Below, in pieces: positions 1 through 6,339 of a stretch of 9,479 nt of DNA (the first letter of the stretch is position 1; the number at the start of each line of letters is the position of its first letter). The translations under genes were made by a program, and so were the position numbers. Origin of the DNA: an uncultured Collinsella sp. (GTDB lineage: Bacteria; Actinomycetota; Coriobacteriia; Coriobacteriales; Coriobacteriaceae). The stretch lies in the NCBI GenBank assembly GCA_902464495.1, contig CABQJK010000052.1, positions 1 to 9,479 on the forward strand. Direction: 5' to 3'. Under the pieces are notes generated by a model, which did no database searches, was not told where the DNA came from, and was given only the letters and a program-made list of their open reading frames with translations.

Positions 1-1065
1 ACCCCGCACGGCGACATCGAGACGCCGATCTTTATGCCCGTGGGCACCAAGGCAAACGTCAAGGGCATTCCTACCGAGACTGTCAAGAAGCTCGGCGCCC
101 AGATCGTGCTCGCCAATACCTATCATCTGTCCATGCGTCCCGGCGAGGACACCATCGCCGAGCTGGGCGGCCTGCACAAGTTCATGAACTGGCACGGCCC
201 CATCCTCACCGACTCGGGCGGTTTCCAGGTCTTCAGCCACAACGATGCCGTCAAGCTCACCGACGAGGGCGTGCGCTTTATCGTCAACGATTACGACGGC
301 CGCCATGTGTTTTGGACGCCCGAGGACAACATGGAAATCGCCATGAAACTCGGCTCCGATATCTGCATGCAGCTCGACCAGTGCCCGGGCTATCCCGCCA
401 CGCGCGCCTACGTTGAGCGCGCCGTGGAGCTGTCGAGTATGTGGGCAGAGCGTTGCTATAAGGCGCACACCCGCGATGACCAGGCACTCTTTGGTATCGT
501 CCAGGGCGGCATGCACCTGGACCTGCGCCTGCGCTCGCTGCGCCACCTGGAGGAGTGCGGCGACTTCCCCGGCTACGGCATCGGCGGCTACTCGGTGGGC
601 GAGGACCACGAGACCATGTTCGAGACCCTGGCGCCGCTCGCGAGTGAGTACATGCCCAAGCACAAGCCGCGCTACCTGATGGGTGTCGGCAACCCCACCA
701 CGCTCGTGCGCGGCGTGGGCGTGGGCATTGACATGTTCGACTGTGTGCTGCCGACGCGCACCGGTCGCATGGGTACGGCGTTCTCCAGTGAAGGTCGCCT
801 CAACTTCCGTAACGCGCGCTTTGCGCACGACGACGGCCCCATCGACTCCACCTGCACCTGCCCGGTGTGCACGGGCGGCTACAGCCGCGCGCTCATCCGT
901 CACATGGTCACGCAGAAGGAGATGCTCGGCGGCATTCTGCTGTCGATGCACAACATCTACTACCTGCTCAACCTGATGCAGCGCGCCCGCCAGGCCATTA
1001 TCGAGGGTCGTTACGGCGCGTTCGTGAGTGACTGGATGAACAGCCCAGCGGCGGTGGATTACTAA
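1..1065 (+). CDS. tgt: tRNA-guanine transglycosylase (queuosine biosynthesis), 5'-truncated by window edge
   Basis: The enzyme exchanges guanine 34 in the anticodon of GUN tRNAs (Asp, Asn, His, Tyr) for the queuosine precursor preQ1, in the cytoplasm. The reading frame is open from base 1 (T-P-H-G-D-I-E-T-P-I-F-M-P-V-G), so the first roughly 20 residues lie outside the window; 354 residues remain of a family norm near 370-380. Hallmarks are visible. LTDSGGFQVFS contains the general acid/base Asp (codon 211-213). IVQGG is followed by GIGGYSVGE. FDCVLPTRTGRMG carries the nucleophilic Asp (codon 739-741). The zinc site is C-T-C-P-V-C (Cys codons 853, 859 and 868) with the His of SMHN (codon 949). 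The TAA stop is at 1063-1065. The ATG at 34 is internal, because conserved Tgt sequence continues upstream of it. Family identity is certain; whether this organism makes or salvages preQ1 cannot be judged here. Confidence 0.97.
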   Translation, partial: TPHGDIETPIFMPVGTKANVKGIPTETVKKLGAQIVLANTYHLSMRPGEDTIAELGGLHKFMNWHGPILTDSGGFQVFSHNDAVKLTDEGVRFIVNDYDGRHVFWTPEDNMEIAMKLGSDICMQLDQCPGYPATRAYVERAVELSSMWAERCYKAHTRDDQALFGIVQGGMHLDLRLRSLRHLEECGDFPGYGIGGYSVGEDHETMFETLAPLASEYMPKHKPRYLMGVGNPTTLVRGVGVGIDMFDCVLPTRTGRMGTAFSSEGRLNFRNARFAHDDGPIDSTCTCPVCTGGYSRALIRHMVTQKEMLGGILLSMHNIYYLLNLMQRARQAIIEGRYGAFVSDWMNSPAAVDY

Positions 1066-1214
1066 GAGCGACAGACACGCTTGCAGAGCGTGGGCAACGG
1101 CAATGGTCGAGCGCCAGCCGGTCGTCACGTTCGCTGACACCGGTTGCGCGACCGCTGACCGATAGCTTGCAAGTGCTTGATGCATCGTGGGTACCATACC
1201 GAATAGTTGATGTT
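1066..1214. other. Intergenic leader between tgt and the LOG gene, no gene seen
   Basis: I see no coding frame with a plausible ribosome site. Directly after the tgt stop is a small perfect hairpin, CACGCT (1076-1081) and AGCGTG (1087-1092) around a 5-base loop, with no T tract behind it. A weak promoter-like pair, TTGCAA near 1168 and TACCAT near 1193, has a 19-base spacer and could drive the downstream gene; this is low confidence. Confidence 0.4.
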
Positions 1215-1262
1215 CGGGCGGGTGTTTGACGCATGGCGTCGACCCCGCCCGCTTTTCTTTTT
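1215..1262 (+). terminator. Intrinsic terminator or attenuator just upstream of the LOG gene
   Basis: CGGGCGGG (1215-1222) pairs perfectly with CCCGCCCG (1244-1251). A second helix is nested inside: GACGC (1228-1232) with GCGTC (1236-1240). The hairpin is followed by CTTTTCTTTTT (1252-1262). It lies 150 bases after the tgt stop but only about 7 bases before the ribosome binding site of the next gene. It could end tgt transcription, or act as an attenuator in the leader of the LOG gene. Confidence 0.75.
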
Positions 1263-1278
1263 CTCGATAGGAGTACCC

Positions 1279-2037
1279 ATGATTAAGAATGAGAACGTCG
1301 AGGGCGAGCCTGCCTACGACGAGACGTACCGCCGCGGCCCCGTGGTCATGCGCGGCCCCATGATTCCTAAGGACAACACCTACGCCAACCTGCTGGCGCC
1401 CGAGGAGTCGACTGACTGGCTGCACGCCGACCCCTGGCGCGTGCTGCGAATTCAGGCAGAGTTTGTCGATGGCTTTGGCGCACTTGCCGAGCTTGGACCT
1501 GCGGTGACCATCTTTGGTAGTGCCCGCACGCCCAAGACCGATCCGCTCTACAAGGCGGCGCGTACCGTCGGGCGCAAGATCGCGCAACGTGGCGTGGCGG
1601 TCATCACCGGTGGTGGCCCCGGCATCATGGAAGCGGCCAACAGGGGAGCGGCGAGTGTCAACGGCAAGTCAGTTGGCCTGGGCATTGAATTGCCGCACGA
1701 GCATGGGCTCAATAAATACGTGAACCTCGGCATGGACTTCCGCTACTTCTTTGTGCGCAAAACCATGTTCGTCAAATACAGCTCGGGCGCCATCGTATTT
1801 CCCGGCGGCTTCGGTACACTCGACGAGATGTTCGAGGTGCTTACGCTGGTACAGACGCACAAAGTCAAACGCATGCCGCTCGTGCTGGTGGGCAGCGAGT
1901 ATTGGCAGGGCCTGTTCGACTGGCTCAACGGCCCGGTGATGGACGCCGGTATGGTCAGCCCGCTCGATCCGGACCTAGTGCACATCACCGACGACCTCAA
2001 CGAGGCGGTCGACGTCGCCCTCAGCGGGCTGATGTAG
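1279..2037 (+). CDS. LOG family protein (TIGR00730-type Rossmann-fold nucleotide 5'-monophosphate phosphoribohydrolase)
   Basis: Predicted cytoplasmic enzyme of 252 residues. LOG proteins cleave nucleoside 5'-monophosphates (cytokinin ribotides, or AMP in bacterial relatives) into base and ribose 5-phosphate. The two family signatures are present: GGGPGIMEAANRGA at residues 111-124 and PGGFGTLDE at 185-193, the latter holding the catalytic Glu. The conserved Arg-rich FRYFFVRK segment lies between them near 154-161. An N-terminal extension of about 75 residues precedes the VTIFGSAR strand, marking it as the longer LOG subtype rather than the short ~190-residue form. The ATG at 1279 is chosen because AGGAG (1269-1273) sits 5 bases upstream. 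An in-frame TTG at 1207 would force translation through the terminator hairpin. The natural base substrate cannot be read from sequence. Confidence 0.93.
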   Translation: MIKNENVEGEPAYDETYRRGPVVMRGPMIPKDNTYANLLAPEESTDWLHADPWRVLRIQAEFVDGFGALAELGPAVTIFGSARTPKTDPLYKAARTVGRKIAQRGVAVITGGGPGIMEAANRGAASVNGKSVGLGIELPHEHGLNKYVNLGMDFRYFFVRKTMFVKYSSGAIVFPGGFGTLDEMFEVLTLVQTHKVKRMPLVLVGSEYWQGLFDWLNGPVMDAGMVSPLDPDLVHITDDLNEAVDVALSGLM

Positions 2038-2068
2038 AGTGATTGTGCCCGTCGTGACACGAATATGC

Positions 2069-2108
2069 ATGGCAATCTGATGCTATCTAACATCAGATTG
2101 CCATTTTT
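2069..2108. promoter_or_regulatory. Perfect 14-bp palindrome: LOG terminator and/or toxin-antitoxin operator
   Basis: ATGGCAATCTGATG (2069-2082) and its exact reverse complement (2091-2104) flank an 8-base loop, and T5 follows (2104-2108). It starts 32 bases after the LOG stop and fits an intrinsic terminator. It also ends only 10 bases before a good -10 hexamer, TATACT (2115-2120), upstream of the antitoxin gene. It therefore covers the place where a -35 element and a RelB/DinJ operator would be expected. Both roles are possible. Confidence 0.8.
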
Positions 2109-2114
2109 ATTGGG

Positions 2115-2120
2115 TATACT
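2115..2120 (+). promoter_or_regulatory. Candidate -10 box of the toxin-antitoxin operon
   Basis: TATACT differs from the TATAAT consensus at one base and lies 32 bases before the antitoxin ATG. No good -35 hexamer sits 16-18 bases upstream (the palindrome is there), so this may be a weak or regulated promoter. Assignment is by motif and position only. Confidence 0.45.
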
Positions 2121-2151
2121 GATGCAAAAGACGAGGTCGAGGAGGTCGCGT

Positions 2152-2451
2152 ATGTCTACTGCAACGGTTAAGCCCACGACGGTTCGCATCGAAGAGGGGC
2201 TCAAGGAGCAGGCGACTGAGTTTTTAGATTCGGTTGGCTTGAGCCTTAATTCCTATCTCAATCTGGCTGTTCGGCAGCTTGTAAATCAGCGGAAGATTCC
2301 GTTTGAGATTGTGGGTCGACCGGAGACACCCAATGAGGCGACGAGGCGCGCCATGGTGATCGCCGAGGCTCATGAGCTGGGAATTTTGCCGGACGACAGC
2401 CCGTCATTCGATAACGTTGATGAGCTGATGTCGTTCCTCGATGAGGACTAG
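2152..2451 (+). CDS. dinJ: RelB/DinJ family antitoxin
   Basis: This 99-residue protein begins with a ribbon-helix-helix DNA-binding region: a TTVRIEEGLKEQ strand followed by FLDSVGLSLNSYLNLAVRQLV, roughly residues 9-45. The segment 46-54 (QRKIPFEIV) is typical of RelB/DinJ antitoxins. The acidic, flexible C-terminal half (D/E-rich, ending FLDED) is the part that usually wraps around and blocks the toxin. The start at ATG 2152 follows GGAGG (2141-2145) with a 6-base spacer. An upstream in-frame ATG at 2065 is rejected because it lies across the palindrome and promoter. The stop is three bases before the toxin start, so the two are cotranscribed and probably translationally coupled. Autorepression through the palindrome at 2069-2104 is expected from the family but not shown. 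The symbol is by family resemblance and partner. Confidence 0.92.
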   Translation: MSTATVKPTTVRIEEGLKEQATEFLDSVGLSLNSYLNLAVRQLVNQRKIPFEIVGRPETPNEATRRAMVIAEAHELGILPDDSPSFDNVDELMSFLDED

Positions 2452-2454
2452 GCG

Positions 2455-2763
2455 ATGTTTGAGATTAAGGTCGAGGCTCAGTTTAAGACCGACTATAAGC
2501 GAACGATGCAGAGCCACCCGCAGTTAAAAACCGAGTTTAAGGCAGCTGTCGCCGAGCTTGCGGCACATGGTTCGCTTCCGGCGGAGTATGGCGCCCACGA
2601 GCTCTCCAACCCGGGCGGCAACTACAACGGTCACATCGATTTCCATCTATCCGACGGCCTGGTCGACGTGGCCGTTCTCTACCTGCCGCACAAAACTAAT
2701 CCAGTGATCCGACTTGTAAGAATGGGTTCGCATCAAGAACTGTTCCAGGTCCCACTGAGCTAG
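2455..2763 (+). CDS. yafQ: YafQ family mRNA interferase toxin
   Basis: A 102-residue RelE-superfamily toxin that, by family, cuts mRNA on the translating ribosome and is neutralised by the protein encoded just upstream. Aligned by eye to E. coli YafQ, the functional positions are kept: His48 (in YGAHEL), Asp62 and His64 (in GHIDFH), Asp67, Arg89 and His93 with Phe97 (in VRMGSHQELF). These correspond to the YafQ residues His50, Asp61, His63, Asp67, Arg83, His87 and Phe91. The Trp that follows the Asp in E. coli YafQ is Gly68 here, and there is an insertion of a few residues before the final strand (LPHKTNPVIRLVRMG). GAGGA (2443-2447), inside the end of the antitoxin gene, serves as the ribosome site. 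The toxin looks intact and probably active. Confidence 0.92.
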   Translation: MFEIKVEAQFKTDYKRTMQSHPQLKTEFKAAVAELAAHGSLPAEYGAHELSNPGGNYNGHIDFHLSDGLVDVAVLYLPHKTNPVIRLVRMGSHQELFQVPLS

Positions 2764-2775
2764 CCACTCGATTTT

Positions 2776-2842
2776 AAGTTGCGGTGGAATAGGGATTGAT
2801 TTGCGGCTGATAAGCCAAAAACAGTCCCTATTTCACCGCAAG
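2776..2842. repeat. 67-bp palindromic repeat, left copy (island boundary)
   Basis: This is a near-identical copy of 6340-6406 in the same orientation, 64 of 67 positions matching. The outer arms TTGCGGTGGAATAGGGA (2779-2795) and TCCCTATTTCACCGCAA (2825-2841) pair with a single mismatch (G·T type), and a smaller GC-containing helix can form in the middle. It starts 13 bases after the toxin stop. It also contains the last codons and TAG stop (2828-2830) of the minus-strand helicase gene. It may work as a terminator for the converging transcripts, although no strong T tract follows on either strand. Confidence 0.9.
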
Positions 2843-5812
2843 TGATGGGGGTGTCCCACTTGTTGCTGCAACATTCGGTTCTCCTCTTCGCTGGATTTCG
2901 TCCAAAAGCTCGGCGGCGACTTCGCTGCTTTTAAAACGAATGCTGCAATCCTCTTTCTTGGGAAAAGCCAGTAATGGAATGGTTCCGTACCAGACGGTTT
3001 CCTCGCCAATCACTGTCGCGCACAAACGCCCTTCAATTTTGACGGAATAGTCGATGCCCATTTCGGCAAAGACCGCTTTTGCGTCATCACGTGGATTAGA
3101 GGCAATGATAATCTCAATGCCAATTCCTCGAGTCATGGAGCTGGTGAGTGAATTCTTGAGTTTCGTAAGGCATGCGGAAGATGCATAGGGTGCGGCGATG
3201 AAAATGTTCTTCGTGGCATTGACGATATCTTTGTTCAGGGTCTCAAGGAAATGCGAAGAGTCAATTAGAATGTTTGCCTCGGCTTGGCTGGCGTCTTTCG
3301 CTACATAAACCTCGTACCCGAGCTTGGCGTAGGTCTTGAGTCTTTTCTGGTACATGCGGGCGAGCATGGGTATCGACAGGTCAACGTAGTCGAATATCTC
3401 AACCCGCCGCTTGCCCTCGTGACTTCTATGCAGTCTGCCCGCCTGCTGCGTGATGCTGCCGTCCCACGATATCGGCGTGGCAATGAGGAGAGTGTCAAGG
3501 TAGGACAGATCGAAGCCCTCACCCAGAAGGCTTTCGGTGGCGACGATGATTCGATGTTCGTGTTCGAAGCAGGGAAGACTGTTCAGTATCGCTTTTCTTT
3601 CTTTGGCGTCGATTTCCCCGGTCAGGAGAATGGGTTCGTGTCCTCGGTCTTTAAGCAGTCTGAACAGCTCCTCAGCATGCTTTTTCCTTTTAGATAGCAC
3701 GAGCGGATGCCGACCGTTTGACGCAGCTTCGAGAGCGTCGCTGACAATCAATTCGTTTCTTGCTGCATGTGCACACAGCAGATCGAGAATCTGGTTGAAG
3801 CTTGCTCCCGGCTCGTAGGCTGGTAGTCGAATTCCGGTAAAACGAGGCCGTACGATGCGCTGGATGCCCTGCTGGATTGCTTGCTTTTTTGGATCTATGA
3901 CATAGCGAAGCGGGCCGCAGAGCATGGAGAGCGCCTTCGTAAGGCCGTCGGATCGTTCGGGCGTCGCAGAAAGGCCGTATACGTATTTGGCCGGGGCAGA
4001 CTTGAGAACAAGCTCGAGCTGTGGCGCGGCGGCATGGTGACATTCGTCGCAGATAATGAGACCGTAATTACGAACAAGGTCCTTAACTATCGGCTCTCCG
4101 GTTTGGCCGTCTTTGCCAGATAACGACTGGAACGAAGCGATGTCGACGAGGCCGCTTACGGCATTTTTGCCTCCTCCTATTTGTCCGATGATCGGAGGCT
4201 GCCTTTTGCTGATTCGTCCTTTTGGGGTTCGGACGGGTTCTCTGTTGTCCGTAATGTCGATAAATCGCTCGAGCTGGGATTTCCATTGGGTTATGAGTGC
4301 GGTCTTGGGAACGATGACGAGCGCTGGAAGGCCAATGGAGGCAATAAGGTAAGCCCCGATGACGGTTTTGCCGAAGCCTGTCGGCGCGGACATGATTCCA
4401 TCTTCGTATAGGAGCATCTGATCAGCGGAGATTTGCTGCTCAGGGCGAAGGGCGCCTTTAAATGTCATCACAATTTGATTGTCGGATTTGCGTTCGTCTG
4501 AATAGTGGGCAGTAACGCCGGTTTCTCGGAGCAGCTGCTCAAGCTGAGTTTTGCAGCCCCGGGGAATCGCAACATAACCATCTTTCAGTTCGCTAAGGTC
4601 TATGAGCCGCGGTTTGCCGAATACTGATTTATGCATGGACTGCGCTCGATAGAATTCTGGGTTGGCGAATGTCGCGAGCCCGCGGATTTCCATTTGAGCT
4701 GCAGGACTCAGAGACTTTTCGGGGATGTAGAGCATATCGGCTTGCGTGACGGGCAGCGATGAAGGAAAGTCCTGCGATGTGAGTGGTAGCCGCTTTCGTG
4801 GCTTTTGGACATATCGTTTGGCTTTGTTTGCCACCGTGGCTGTTGATAGCCCGTGTGGGTTGTTCCCAGTGGTCTCGATCAGATTTTGCACTGTCGAGCG
4901 CGGAATCAGCTGGACTTGCGACAGATAAAGCCATTGGTCGGGAAAGGGCTCGAATTGTTCGTCCACAAATACGCTGTTTCCTCCACGTTGTGCCTTGCCT
5001 TGAAAGGGAAGTGCGATGAGGTTTCCAAAACCTCCATCGGGAATAGTGTCCTGAGCGGGTAGCATTCGATCAAAGGCCTCGAACGTGATTGTCTTATTAA
5101 GCGCCGCAGCTTCGGTTATGAGGCAACTTCCAAACTTTCTGGCGGCCTTTGCGCTGATTGGCTCGAGAAAGAAAAACCAGATGTGTGCGCCGTTGCCGGA
5201 CCTTGAGCGCTCGACGGCGGCGTAAATGTTCCGTCGTTTTGCAACAAGCCGTACGGCATTTGTTGCCTCTTTCCAGTCTGCTTTGTCAAAATCGATGACG
5301 AGAACTTTCGTGTTGCAGTCCCTGTCGAGAACATATTGCCCGAGGACATCGCGGAACCGGTCATCGTTGCCTTTAAAGTGAGCAATGATTGCGGCATCGC
5401 TTAATTCGGGGAAGACGCGATTGTGACATTCTGCGCATTTGACTTTTTGATGGGCTACTTTGGGACAAATTCCCGGCTTCCACTCGTTTGCGCAAGCGGG
5501 CGTATAGCCGATACCTCCGTCTTTTCTGCGATATCCATGAGCGTAAACATCTTTACGCCCGGTAAAGAGGCTGCGAAAGAGCTCGAGTTTGTCACGTGCT
5601 GGGCTCGCACTGGTGACGATGCCCTCGATTTGCGCTCGTTCATCGAACAAAGCGCCGGCTTCTTCCCACTCTTCAAGTGTGGCGTAGCGTACGTCTGAAC
5701 CGTTGTTGCAAATGACGATTTGTCGGTGTTGGTCCGATATATGCGTGATTGTCTGATCGTATTTAAATTGCGTGGCCCCAAAGAGGGCGTATTGATGCAT
5801 GGTGTTGCCCAT
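2828..5812 (-). CDS. Primase-like (AEP) / SF2 helicase / PLD-like fusion protein, TOTE conflict-system type
   Basis: Probably a nucleic-acid-processing defence or conflict protein. Counting from ATG 5812 (994 residues), the domains run in this order. (1) A zinc motif has Cys107, Cys116, Cys126 and Cys129. (2) An archaeo-eukaryotic-primase-like domain has VIDFD (Asp174, Asp176), SGNGAH (His210) and a QDTIPDGGFGNLIALP segment near 254-269. (3) An SF2 helicase has Walker A APTGFGKT (476-483), DECH (589-592), SAT (615-617), motif V ATESLLGEGFD (~758-768) and motif VI QQAGRLHR (789-796). (4) A PLD-like region (~854-973) has VWYG, but the HxKxxxxD positions read Arg929, Cys931 and Gly936. The frame is open to an ATG at 5983, but the added 57 residues look non-coding (Arg/Ser/Pro/Asn-rich). 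ATG 5812 or 5800 is preferred; none has a strong ribosome site. The stop lies inside the left repeat. The family link rests on motifs recalled from memory; no partner gene is adjacent. Confidence 0.88.
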   Translation of the reverse strand: MGNTMHQYALFGATQFKYDQTITHISDQHRQIVICNNGSDVRYATLEEWEEAGALFDERAQIEGIVTSASPARDKLELFRSLFTGRKDVYAHGYRRKDGGIGYTPACANEWKPGICPKVAHQKVKCAECHNRVFPELSDAAIIAHFKGNDDRFRDVLGQYVLDRDCNTKVLVIDFDKADWKEATNAVRLVAKRRNIYAAVERSRSGNGAHIWFFFLEPISAKAARKFGSCLITEAAALNKTITFEAFDRMLPAQDTIPDGGFGNLIALPFQGKAQRGGNSVFVDEQFEPFPDQWLYLSQVQLIPRSTVQNLIETTGNNPHGLSTATVANKAKRYVQKPRKRLPLTSQDFPSSLPVTQADMLYIPEKSLSPAAQMEIRGLATFANPEFYRAQSMHKSVFGKPRLIDLSELKDGYVAIPRGCKTQLEQLLRETGVTAHYSDERKSDNQIVMTFKGALRPEQQISADQMLLYEDGIMSAPTGFGKTVIGAYLIASIGLPALVIVPKTALITQWKSQLERFIDITDNREPVRTPKGRISKRQPPIIGQIGGGKNAVSGLVDIASFQSLSGKDGQTGEPIVKDLVRNYGLIICDECHHAAAPQLELVLKSAPAKYVYGLSATPERSDGLTKALSMLCGPLRYVIDPKKQAIQQGIQRIVRPRFTGIRLPAYEPGASFNQILDLLCAHAARNELIVSDALEAASNGRHPLVLSKRKKHAEELFRLLKDRGHEPILLTGEIDAKERKAILNSLPCFEHEHRIIVATESLLGEGFDLSYLDTLLIATPISWDGSITQQAGRLHRSHEGKRRVEIFDYVDLSIPMLARMYQKRLKTYAKLGYEVYVAKDASQAEANILIDSSHFLETLNKDIVNATKNIFIAAPYASSACLTKLKNSLTSSMTRGIGIEIIIASNPRDDAKAVFAEMGIDYSVKIEGRLCATVIGEETVWYGTIPLLAFPKKEDCSIRFKSSEVAAELLDEIQRRGEPNVAATSGTPPSLAVK

Positions 5813-6021
5813 TTGAATGCCATTCTTGTAGTGGAGTTGCTGAGAACGAGGGTACGGCATTGCGGCTTTTCGGGGCATGCAATTTCGATTCAAGTTCGCT
5901 AATGGTGAGGGATTGCTCCGCGAGCGGCTTTCGATCGATGCTAAGGTACGCGACGGCCCTTGATAATCAGGATTTGCGGTCATGTGGGCAGCCGGAGGCG
6001 TAAAGAGCGGGCTTCATCCGG
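5813..6021. other. Leader of the helicase gene, no other gene seen
   Basis: The minus-strand frame stays open to 5983, but the predicted residues resemble translated non-coding DNA. I see no RNA gene and no second ORF with a ribosome site. If transcription starts near 6063, a 5' untranslated region of about 250 bases (start 5812) or 80 bases (start 5983) results. Confidence 0.4.
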
Positions 6022-6252
6022 ACCCGGTGGGCAAAAAATGGCAAATATGAGTACTGTTGCCAGGATAGCATCATATCATTTGGAAAGTATTTAAGACCAA
6101 TTGACTGGTTTTTAGTATATTCAACCCCCTAAACACGACGATTCGGGGCTTTATGGACCCCTGAAATCGGTGGAAGCGGACAATTTCAGCTAAATTTTGC
6201 TGTTACTAATTTGGTAACAGTACTCATATTTGCCATTTTTTGCCCACTGGGT
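6022..6252. mobile_element. MITE-like AT-rich element with 41-bp terminal inverted repeats
   Basis: Bases 6022-6062 and 6212-6252 are inverted copies matching at 39 of 41 positions (core GGGCAAAAAATGGCAAATAT near 6029-6048). They enclose about 149 AT-rich, non-coding bases. The interior has further small inverted repeats: CTGAAAT (6161-6167) with ATTTCAG (6183-6189), and CTGTTAC (6200-6206) with GTAACAG (6214-6220). No transposase is encoded and I found no clear target duplication at the outer ends (CATCCGG against ATCGTTG). A non-autonomous transposable element is the best explanation; a large structured RNA or a giant hairpin is an alternative. Confidence 0.6.
6070..6078 (-). promoter_or_regulatory. 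Candidate extended -10 promoter for the helicase gene
   Basis: Read on the minus strand, this is TGA followed by TATGAT, an extended -10 element one base from consensus. No convincing -35 hexamer lies 17 bases upstream (GGTCTT); TTGGTC is present at a 19-base spacing. It lies just inside the left inverted repeat of the MITE-like element, so that element may supply the promoter. Motif evidence only. Confidence 0.4.
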
Positions 6253-6339
6253 ATCGTTGGAGGCTAGTCGAAGCTCCCTCAAACAGCTGGGAATGCGCCG
6301 ATCGCCATTAATATCTTGTATATGGATGGCGCAACTAAA
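6253..6339. other. Short spacer between MITE-like element and right repeat
   Basis: I see no gene here. Small inverted repeats are visible, including CGCCAT (6303-6308) with ATGGCG (6326-6331), and GCAACT-AAAA-AGTTGC (6331-6346), which overlaps the edge of the 67-bp repeat. Confidence 0.35.

Noticed and set aside
1076..1092. Small hairpin right after tgt as its terminator
   Set aside because: The 6-bp stem is perfect but no T tract follows, so it is at most a weak structure; the hairpin at 1215-1251 is a better terminator.
1207..1278. Longer N-terminus for the LOG protein from TTG 1207
   Set aside because: It would translate through the terminator hairpin and T tract; the ATG at 1279 has a well-spaced AGGAG.
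2065..2151. Longer N-terminus for the antitoxin from ATG 2065
   Set aside because: It covers the 14-bp palindrome and the -10 box; ATG 2152 has GGAGG at the right distance and begins with the family's usual N-terminus.
3284..3697. 137-residue plus-strand frame inside the helicase gene
   Set aside because: It is antisense to helicase motifs V and VI, with no ribosome site and no family resemblance.
6101..6121. TTGACT and TATATT as a plus-strand promoter in the MITE-like element
   Set aside because: The spacing is only 9 bases, too short for a sigma-70-type promoter, and no plus-strand gene follows.
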